Source: Austropuccinia psidii
Taxonomy: Eukaryota; Basidiomycota; Pucciniomycetes; Pucciniales; Sphaerophragmiaceae
Assembly (NCBI GenBank): GCA_023105745.1
Contig: JALGQZ010000007.1
Coordinates: 50,325,569 to 50,389,568, forward strand
DNA length: 64,000 nt
Direction: 5' to 3'
Positions within the stretch are counted from its first letter, which is position 1. Each line of letters opens with the position of its first letter. The position numbers and the translations under genes are program-made. The notes below the pieces were generated by a model. The model made no database searches, was not told the DNA's origin, and was given only the letters and a program-made list of their open reading frames with translations. Shown piece after piece: positions 56,254-64,000 of the stretch.

Positions 56254-58800
56254 TTAACACATTGTGGCACCTTTTATATTGACAAGGTTATGATAATCCT
56301 CACTGTACTGTGATAAGTGAGTATGGACTTCTGTGACTTCAAAGAAAGCTGTAATGTTTTCAATGGGATAGTCCTCTACTGGTGTATTTTCAGAGACTGA
56401 AGAATCCTGGTCAGATTCCTCTTTCTCTTCAGTACACTGAACTTCTTCAATGACTTGAACTTCATTGTTTTTTGTCTTTTTGTTGCAAGTGTTGCCTAGA
56501 TGTGAAGTACTTCCACATTTATGACACTTTAGGACGGGTCTTTCAGGTTTTCTTTCCTCTCTGGAGATCTTTGGGATCATTTTGGACTCCATAGGATTTT
56601 TAGTCAAAGTTTTACCCATTCTTGTTCTATTAATGATATCTTCCATTGCATTAATGTAGTCCTCTGTTGAAAAGGGTTCTTCACATCTGCACTTGATAGC
56701 ATGTTCCAGTTCTCCTCCACATTTTCTTAATATTTTCATCTTAATCATAGTGTCAGACATATCTGGGTGTAAAGCAGATGATCTGTCAGGGTGAGTCTAT
56801 ATAGTAGCCATAAAATGTAGTTACAAGCTATTATTATGACTGTGACACGTCAAAAACAAATAAAATTAAATCTTCAGGTCCTACTGCCACGTAGTAACAG
56901 TGGTGAGGAGTCTATTGAGGACCTGGGTTGCAATACTCTAATATCTTTGACTGTGAAGAGGTACTACAATAATTATATTCTAATTATATCTTTAATAATA
57001 ATCCTAAGGACACTACTGATCGATAACAGTTTTGTCACATAAGAATATGGATAATAAGATAAGATGATGTGTTTTCAAGGAAAAAAACCTTCCTTTTATA
57101 TCTTTCAAGACTTTCAAGATTTATTAACTCTTCACACGTCAGAGGAGTGAAAATTTTCACTCCAATGATCAGCCTGTGGTTCTGAATCATCAATTCCGAC
57201 GTCAATAGAGGCAGAATTGTGGTTTTGGAACCACAAGTGATCATTCTGGATCAATACAGGGTGAAAAAACTTTTCACCTACCACGTCAGCACTTGGATGA
57301 TGCTGTTCTGGTGTCTGTATGATCAATAATGATGATTTTGGAGAGGTTATATCTTCATAAGTATATTATTTTAAGTATGGGAGCAATACTGTTTGATACA
57401 AGTTTGATACAGTCATGTATTGCTAGAAAAACCTTCCAATCAAGATATCTCTACCAGTTCTTAATATATCAAGAAACCAAGAGCACAGAATTGAAGGTCA
57501 TAGTGAGCTCTTCAATTTGGTATGCTTAATGTTTACCCTTCTTTAAAATAGCAAAAGTTATAAGGGTTTTAAGTTTTTGGATGTATTTTTGTACATCAGT
57601 ATGAGGCTTCAAAAACTTCCATACCAGATATCTTCTTCAATTTGGAAGATATCTGTATTCTGATGATATAGTCTTGTAGGGCTTTATTAGCTCTACAGTT
57701 TGGTATATTACACTGTACATTTGTATGAGTGTATGCCAAAGATACAGGGGTTTGTTTACCTTGTTGTTTTCAGGATTTCTGTATTTTGGCTGTTAAACCT
57801 TTGAACCAAGATCCCTCAGTCAATTTAAGAGATACAGAGGTCTAAGGTGTCTCAAATTAAAGCTCTTGTTTAGATCTTTAATTTGGTTATACTCTTGTAC
57901 AGTTTTGTACAAGCCCTCTTTGACTTTCAGGGGGGTCTTGGTTTTAAAATAAAGGTCATATGGTATCTCCAGTTGTAGTGGTGTTACAGCAACATGGATG
58001 ATACCATTGTGTAGCTCTCTATGTGAGCTTTAAGAAAAATACCATTTTGGTATAGAATAATTTAAATATGCATAAGTTAGATGAGAGGTGAAAATAAGGG
58101 TTTTGACTTGTTTATTCTCCTCTAGGTTTCCTTATTCTGTTTGGATAAGGTTGGTGTTTAATTTAAGAGGAGTTTTTTCCTCTTATTTATTACTTTTATT
58201 GACTATGTTTGTTCAATATTTGTCATACCATTATCTATGGTATGTTGGATTTCATGCTAGTGCTCTGTTTTGAGTCACAGGCTGACATGATCTGTGTTTT
58301 TGCTTGAGGAACCAAGTAAGTGGTTTATCTTTTTCTCAATTAAAAATGGCACTTTAAAAATCATTTTCCATTTTTAACCTCCAAGCATGATTGGCCCATT
58401 TGGTAATCACTTCAGATTTCCACCAAGACCAATCGTGTTTTCCATGATCTTGTCTCATCTCGTAATTCCATTTCTTTGCAGTCCTGGTAAGAAGAGAGTG
58501 TAATTTTCCCACTATAATTTCATCAGGTATATGAAAATCTTCCTACAACATAACAATAGTTATGATGAACTCAATATGGTTGTATTCTCCTTCACCAGAG
58601 AATGCTGGCTTTTCTTCAGATTTGGAAATAGATTTTTCAGAGATAACATTTTCTCCTAAAACGGGGTCAGACTTTCTTTCACAGAAAGGTTTTCTTCAGT
58701 CAAAGGTGTTGAATGTCTTGGCATATGTGGATTTGATTCATAATTCTTATGAGTTTTCTCCACTTGCGCAAGTATTTCTTATTTCAATTTCTTCCTTTCA
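56254..58800 (-). pseudogene. E7 Gag capsid and zinc knuckle, split by solo LTR E8
   Basis: On the minus strand the capsid begins near 58800 and runs to 58288, with a WSWWKSEVITKWANHAW-like segment about 58390-58450. It then resumes at 56783 with RSSALHPDMSDTMIKMKILR and ELEHAIKCRCEE. The zinc knuckle CHKCGSTSHLGNTC (about 56490-56535) is intact. Between them lies E8 with its TGATC duplication. 1504 plus 5 bases is a multiple of three, but E8 has stops, so Gag is destroyed. Confidence 0.85.
56784..58287 (-). repeat. E8: solo LTR of the E5/E6 family (1504 bp)
   Basis: The plus-strand edges are TGTCAGGGTGAGTCTAT (left) and GTCACAGGCTGACA (right), the inverse of an E5/E6 LTR. TGATC occurs on both sides (56779-56783 and 58288-58292). 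No internal element sequence lies between, so it is a recombination remnant of a complete element. A diverged version of the LTR hairpin is visible near 57170-57260. Confidence 0.92.
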
Positions 58801-59858
58801 CTGTCACTTTTTTCCAAATGTGTGGCAAATCGACTTGTATTCTTAGCCACTGCCAAAACATATTCTTTCAGAACTCTAAGTTGATCATTGATGTTTTGTT
58901 TGGAAAAATCTTCCATTTCATCATCTTGGACATGATATTTACTCTCAATTCTGTCACATGTATTGGTAAGTAATTCCAGTTTGGCAATTACAGACTTATG
59001 CATTTCAGCAGAATGTTTGTCATTCTTTTTCAAGTCATTGATGTCCAATATTATTTTATTTAACTTTGCATCAAATTTGCCAAGTTCTACATCAATACCA
59101 GCTTCAACGAAGTGTATTTAATCTATTATTTGCATGGAAAATTCCTGTTCACCCTTTCCTACTCTTTGGTTGTGAATTCCATAAGAGTCCTGGCCATATT
59201 GAAGACACTATCTACAGCTGAAGGCTCCAGTTTGGGAATCCTGTACCCTTGTAGGTAATGTCTGTGCCAATTGCCTTTCCCTTTGCCTTTTCCTTGATGG
59301 TTCTTGGGACCTCTCTGCTTCTTCTGAGGTCCTTTGGGCTTGTCTTTGGACACTTCTGGAGCTGGTTTGGAGCTGGTAGACGCCACTGGGCCTTCTGTCT
59401 CCAAAGCTGGAGTCATTTCCAACTTTTCCTTCTGGTCTATGGATAAAAGACTCTAGCTCTTCAATCAATTCTTTATCTTTTTGACTTTGTCTTTGCAAGA
59501 CAATGGGATCCAACCTCCTAAGAGTTCTATGGTCTTCTCCTGACCCAGAAAGCTCTTGATGTGTAAGTAGGAGTTCATGGCCCCCTGCCAAAGGCTTGGG
59601 CATATTTCCCACTCCTCTTCTTTGGCTGCTCTGAACCAATTTTTTTATTGGAATTGATAAATTTCTATTGCTTCCACTTGGAAGTGGTTCAGCCCTTGAA
59701 ATATTATCATGAACCAGTCCAGATTGAAAATTCACGTCAAGGTTTGTGGGTACAGACCTTGGGGAATGGGGGCAACTCTGGCATCCTCCATATGTGTCTT
59801 TTTTGAGGAAGATTTGACACTTCTGGCTTTGGTCTTGCCTCTTCTTTGTCCACATCCA
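58801..59858 (-). pseudogene. E7 Gag N-terminal region and coiled coil
   Basis: The frame starting at 59855 gives MWTKKRQDQSQKCQIF and a Gln/Arg/Ser-rich chain to 59208. The same frame continues after a stop with DINDLKKNDKHSAEMHKS and a coiled coil to about 58779, as in E2 5800-6250. A clear gag ATG at the place used in E2 is not seen. The first 700 nt overlap the accessory ORF in the other frame. Confidence 0.7.
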
Positions 59859-59859
59859 T
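59159..59859 (-). pseudogene. E7 accessory gene, exon 2 (overlaps gag in +1 frame)
   Basis: The acceptor CAAACAAG at 59860 is in phase with exon 1. The frame reads CGQRRGKTKARSVKSSSKK, then EWEICPSLWQGAMNSYLHI, KSFLGQEKT and LLGGWIPL. After three or four stops (one TGA that could come from CGA, plus TAA, TGA and TAG) comes the open end 59159-59422 with KGKGKGN, LQGYRIPK and VFNMARTLMEF. These motifs match E2 exon 2 residue for residue in the same order. The conservation survives although both copies are otherwise decayed. Confidence 0.6.
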
Positions 59860-59952
59860 CTTGTTTGACTTAATAGTTGCTTCCATTTCTTTTATGGAAA
59901 GTTTTCACGTCAATTTAAGATAAAATAATAATTGAAAACAGAAAACACACAC

Positions 59953-60111
59953 CTTTTGGTGGTTGTTTGGATTGTTCTGTTTTAAATAAAGTGGCTCTTT
60001 TAGCAAATTGAACTTCAATACTGTCTTCAGATTCTGCTTCTGAAGATTCTGGACTAGTAATATATCTCTTACTGAGCTTATTACCAGCTGCACTGCATTT
60101 TATCAAGGACA
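59953..60111 (-). CDS. E7 accessory gene, exon 1
   Basis: After the acceptor CTCTAG/TG the minus strand is open for 159 nt: SLIKCSAAGNKLSKRY, SPESSEAESEDSIEV and an end in KQPPK at AAAAG/GTGTGT. With an upstream exon ending in A the start would be ATG. Phase at the donor is 1, as in E2, E5 and E6. The intron to 59860 is 93 nt. A possible upstream donor is CTACAA/GTGGCT at 60320. No domain recognised. Confidence 0.5.
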
Positions 60112-60484
60112 CTAGAGAAAGAATTTATAAAAGAAAAAATTATTTTTATGCTTTTTTTTAAAAAAAATATTTTCAAGATTTTTCATAAGTTTTTTATTTT
60201 TTAATATTGAAAAATTATTCTTTTCAAAGAAAAAAATTGAAATTTAAGATCTTGAATCAAAAATTAATTCAGAGTAACTGAAAGAATAATATTATAAGTT
60301 TTTGGATGTGTAAAAGCCACTTGTAGAACCATATAAAATTAAACCAAATTTCTGAATGAAAATGATTTTAAAAAAGATTTCAAAAACAAGAATTATTTTA
60401 AGTTCAAATTTAAAGAAAAAGTTATTAAATTAATATACTTTAGAGCTTAAAAATATATTAATTAAGGGTATAAGGTTCAAAAAA

Positions 60485-60603
60485 CACTGCCAGGCCCCCA
60501 AATGTAAGATGTGGGTAGGTATGGAAGTTTTTTACAACAAAAAATGAAGTCAAGAATATGTCTAAAGCCAAGTTTATGGTTAAAATCACAGCCAGAACCC
60601 AAA
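60485..60603 (-). repeat. E7 duplicated LTR-end plus primer site
   Basis: Next to the LTR (60604) the element-sense sequence reads TTTGGGTTCTGGCTGTGAT, a decayed primer site. About 100 bases on, CATCTTACA and TTTGGGGGCCTGGCAGTG repeat the LTR end and a sound primer site (60485-60500). The block thus carries two LTR-end/primer-site units. Confidence 0.75.
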
Positions 60604-62527
60604 TTTAAGATGTGTCTATGAAACTGTTGATAATATTACTATTAAGCAATGGTACTATGACTGTTCTTATGAAACATAATAATAAAGATTATTATAGCCA
60701 CAATTAAATAATTAAATAATTATTTCTTTTACGTGTTATACACTACTAGTGATCATAAAGGTAAGCAGTAACTGTCTACAAGAATCAATTACAAGAAGAA
60801 TTTAATGATAAAAACATCTTTTATTAAGATAAGAAAATTATTTTAATGTATAATTATCTTTTAAAAGAATAATTGTAGAGATAATTATTGAAGAAAACTA
60901 ATTTTAGAGAAAACACTTTAAGAATTAAAATTAAATAACTCACTAATACTCTAAAGAACTTATTGAAAGACAAAAGGAGAGAAATTTGACATATAATTGT
61001 GGATTTTTAGGGATCAATATGAATTATAACAGTAATACAACAATATATAGTTGATCTCTTTGATTTAAAGTTCTTCTAGTTGATTCTGACAGAATAAATT
61101 ACTTTTTAAGAAATATTTAACTAATACTTACTTGTTGGTAATAATGGTATAAATGTATAAAGTGATGATTTGGAAAAAAACAGCAAGAGGAGGCCTCTTT
61201 TAAGTCAACAACTGCTCAAAGCGGCCTGCCATGGAGCAAACTGAAAAATCCGGTGAGTGAGAAAATAATAATGGTTTTTTGATTAATCATTTCATCATCC
61301 ATTGTCACGTAAGATTATTATAATTACTTAATTGATGCTTTTACGTGACGACCAACCCCAATATGGTTAAGAATAAAAGGAGTAACATCTTTAAATCTTC
61401 TTTTATTTAAAAATAATCATTTATTTCTCAAAGTTATAAATGTTATTGGAAATTTCATCACAGGTTGTCATTACTGTGAATTTTTGAAGAGTCAGTGTTT
61501 CACGTAGAATAATCAAAAATGGACTGTAAGTAAAACTTTTAATTTTACTCGTGAAACCATAATTAATTTTTGTTTTCATATGGATAATAAAGTTCTCCAT
61601 TGGCCTTGAAAGCTTCAGAGAGATTAATTAAGAATTGTATTTTTAATGAATTTTTAAAGTTTTTACCTCATTTTTACATAGAATTGCAAATAGCAGTATA
61701 TTGCAGCTTGCTATGAGGTAAATCAATGAATACTAGTCCAAAAAGGGTTTTAATTACTCTTTTAGGGTTTATACATGGAAAATCAATAATAATTGGCATG
61801 GTTACAGGAGTCTAAGTTGCTCTTTACCTCCTTGGCACATCAAAATAGCAGGTTCTTTGCTATTTTCTTATGATTGACTGAAGTTGTGACACAGTAAGCA
61901 GGTTCCCAAAGGGTTTTAGTTTACTAATTGGGCCAAGATCAGCCATGGAACCCAGCTTTGGAGCTTTCCACGCCTCAGAGGCTTCAGATGTTGGGTACCC
62001 TGGCTCGCTTTGATGTCTTTTGTCCCCTCTAGCTATTTTCACATCAAAGATAGAGATTCAGGGTTAAAGACTGATATTCACTATGGGTGTACCAAAAGTG
62101 CATATAGGAATACCATGTTTGTAAGTGCCACAAACATGCATAACACTATTCTTAGTGTATATGTAACATGGGATTTCTCATTTTCCCATTATGTTGCCAT
62201 GAAATTGAGAAAAACAAAAATTTTCATGGATCTTTTATGTGGTATTGATGATGTGGAATTGAAGTATTTTCCATATTACCACCTCAGAGGGTTAATTTGA
62301 GTTTATTTACTCTATGGCTCTACCCTAGGTCAATTTTTATGTAGAATCCAAATCTGGTCTTAAATCCATGGATTTACCTACTCAATAAAAAGTTATTTAT
62401 CTTTTCTGAAATGAAAATGATGAATTTTGAATATATGCATGACTTATGGGTTATGCATAGCTCACAAATTATTCTTAAAGATATTTTTGGCCTATTTGGG
62501 TATGTAAAACATACCTCAAGGCTCACA
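60604..62527 (-). repeat. E7 5' LTR (about 1924 bp)
   Basis: It matches 50942-52848 along its length with small indels, for example an extra GATGATGTGGAA near 62247. It ends on the right with GGCTCACA and the duplication ATCTC. Confidence 0.92.
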
Positions 62528-62532
62528 ATCTC

Positions 62533-64000
62533 CAAAGCACAAAGCCACGTACAAGACAAGCTCCACATCTCATACCCTCAAACAAGCAGTACCAAACCCT
62601 CTAGAAAGCTCACACTCCTAATCACTATTTCAACTCGGAAGTTCATAAAGGATTTCATCACAACGTGCTACTGATGGATTTCTGAAGGAATAAGCTGCAA
62701 AAGGAAAGGAAAAAGAAAACAATCCAAGATCAGCTTCATCATTCTCCCAAGAAATATCTCATCATTTAACCAGTAAATCTCCAAAGGCATCAGGCACAAA
62801 ACATAAGTCTAAACTAATGAGCTCTTTTCCAGGAAGCTCCTCATCTATCTCACTATCAAATTAACAGCATTCCCCAGCAATACCCCAGAGTAAATCACCA
62901 GAAAGCCTGATAATAGCCAAAGAGGAGCTTTAATTTCTCCATGAAGGTATTCAGAATATTATTACGTCATGGATAGCCCAAATACCCAAAACAATGGGAA
63001 TGCCTTTATATGGAACCCCAAAGGAATCTTATTGGCTGATTTTATATACAGTACACAATGTCTTACTACTAATCCCAAAATGTAATTTTGAAAATATTCA
63101 AAACCCCTCCAAAGGAATCCTTCTTTCAACCACAGAAACTTTAGTATCTTTGGTTAATACTGAAATATCTCACTCCATTTCAAAGTCTAAACTAACTTTC
63201 TTTGACAAATTATTAGTTAGCTATTTCCACAGCTTATTCATAAATGGGAACCCAAATCTAAAGCCAAACCCAACTATTCACCTTTCTCAACACTTATCAG
63301 AAGGTATTTGTAGCTATGGTCCACCCCCTTTTTCTTTCCTTCTGGGAAACAGAAAGAATGAATCACCTTGTGACACTATAACATAAAAATAAAAAAACAG
63401 GTGAGATTATTCTTTTCTAATCAAGTATTGATTATTATTTATATATATTAATATTCTCACCAAAATTCAGCCCACCTTGACAAGTCTATCTTCCAAAAAT
63501 TGCTCAAAAAAATATGTTTAAGAGAGATTGTGGAAGGATGAGATGAAAAAATCCCAAAATACACCACCTTCAATTCACCTTTAGATTTTCAAGATTTAAA
63601 TCTCCTACTATATGGTCAAAATACAAAAGTCTCAGCAAAAGAAGATTCAATTAAATTCACCATGCTAAATCATTTGAAAAACCTATTTGTAAAATCATCA
63701 AAAATGAATAATTTCCCTAAATTTGAAACTTTTTAATGGACCTTTTTTCCTCCACAAAGCTTAAGGGAAATTTCATTTCACATGCCTCGGCACACCTTGG
63801 AAACTCTCACATAACATTTATGGAAGCATCTGATACAAAATCATTTGAAACTCCCATTGTGAAGGAAATAGTTTGGGAGGAGGCATCAAATAATTATTTC
63901 TTATTTTAAAAAATACTCACTCAACTCCCAGATTCTGAGTAATATAAAAATACTTACGGAAACTTCACTTATATGAATGCCAAAGTTTTTTCCTCTACTT
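62533..64000 (+). pseudogene. T1 transposase, C-terminal part
   Basis: The open frame 62994-63386 reads GTPKESYWLILYTVHNVL, LTFFDKLLVSYFHSLF, NPTIHLSQHLSEGIC and YGPPPFSFLLGNR. Tnp2-type transposases have a comparable pattern: a Trp segment, then Pro-Asn-x-His...His, then Gly-Pro with an aromatic run. Upstream, Ser/Lys/Pro-rich sequence contains stops. A CAG/GTGAG junction near 63399 could be a splice donor. Further coding pieces such as TMLNHLKNLFVKSS continue past 63640. Frames are broken throughout. Confidence 0.5.

Larger units (their letters stand above)
50942..62527 (-). mobile_element. E7: full-length, old Gypsy element, minus strand, 11,586 bp
   Basis: It is bounded by LTRs 50942-52848 (3' LTR in element sense) and about 60604-62527 (5' LTR), with the duplication ATCTC at 50937-50941 and 62528-62532. 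A 120-base LTR sample differs at about 11 positions (about 9 %), so it is the oldest complete element. It is related to E2 in LTR ends, primer site, Gag and Pol. Gag is interrupted by the solo LTR E8. Pol has stops and frameshifts, and the chromodomain-like end is deleted. Confidence 0.95.
46719..64000 (+). mobile_element. T1: decayed Tnp2-type DNA transposon, split by E7, running off the window
   Basis: Coding islands before E7 (46719-50941) and after it (62528-64000) belong to one plus-strand transposase gene. The first half ends in Tnp2-like motifs (DISDGHVWRTF, GNLFFGLYINWTIP, DFMHTLLFGLL). The second half has the Tnp2 C-terminal pattern (a PNLKPNPTIHLSQH and YGPPPFSFLLGNR region). E7 with its ATCTC duplication lies between them. 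Terminal inverted repeats were not found, and the right end is outside the window. Family placement (CACTA-like or KDZ-related) is by motif recollection. Confidence 0.6.

Noticed and set aside
1..64000. tRNA, rRNA or CRISPR-like arrays
   Set aside because: I saw no cloverleaf with A and B boxes, no rRNA segments, and the only regular repeats are LTRs and degenerate AATCAA runs.

Overview
The window looks like repeat-packed intergenic DNA from a fungus with a large, AT-rich genome. I found no intact host gene. The coding matter is Ty3/Gypsy-type LTR retrotransposon sequence with chromodomain-like tails on integrase, plus one decayed Tnp2-type DNA transposon. Short GT-AG introns (65-120 nt) and the style of the Gag and Tnp2 proteins fit a basidiomycete. 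They most resemble what I remember of repeats from rust fungi such as Austropuccinia psidii; that placement is recollection and was not searched.

Layout, using my own labels. E1 (+) is a Gypsy element entering from the left edge: protease, RT, RNase H and the start of integrase at 1-2809, then the rest of integrase, chromodomain and 3' LTR at 12908-15943. It is split by E2 (+, 2810-12907, LTRs of 1839 bp each, target duplication AATAA). E1 itself lies inside the integrase of E3 (-, 15944-20855), and E3 cuts the RT of E4 (-, 20856-24167 and 33790-34659). E4 was hit a second time by E5 (+, 24168-33789, duplication GAATG). E6 (+, 35569-45200, duplication TTATT) is the youngest element, with LTRs differing by about 12 of 1439 bases. 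E7 (-, 50942-62527, duplication ATCTC) is old and carries a solo LTR of the E5/E6 family inside its gag (E8, 56784-58287, duplication TGATC). E7 interrupts T1 (+), a Tnp2-type transposase relic seen at about 46719-50941 and 62528-64000. The remaining stretches hold nothing I recognise.

The elements act as selfish units: LTR promoter, primer site, Gag with coiled coil and zinc knuckle, protease, RT, RNase H, integrase, polypurine tract. Every copy carries stops or frameshifts, so none here looks autonomous.

The most interesting signal is an extra gene in E2, E5, E6 and E7. A small exon follows an AG acceptor, so its ATG would be made by splicing. It joins through a phase-1 intron to a second exon of about 650-700 nt that lies wholly inside the N-terminal gag region, in the +1 frame relative to gag-pol. 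In E2 and E6 the gag-pol ATG sits inside that intron, 14 and 8 nt before the acceptor. Unspliced RNA would therefore make Gag-Pol, and spliced RNA would lose that start and make the overlapping protein instead. Between E2 and E7 the overlapping frame is clearly better conserved than the gag frame.
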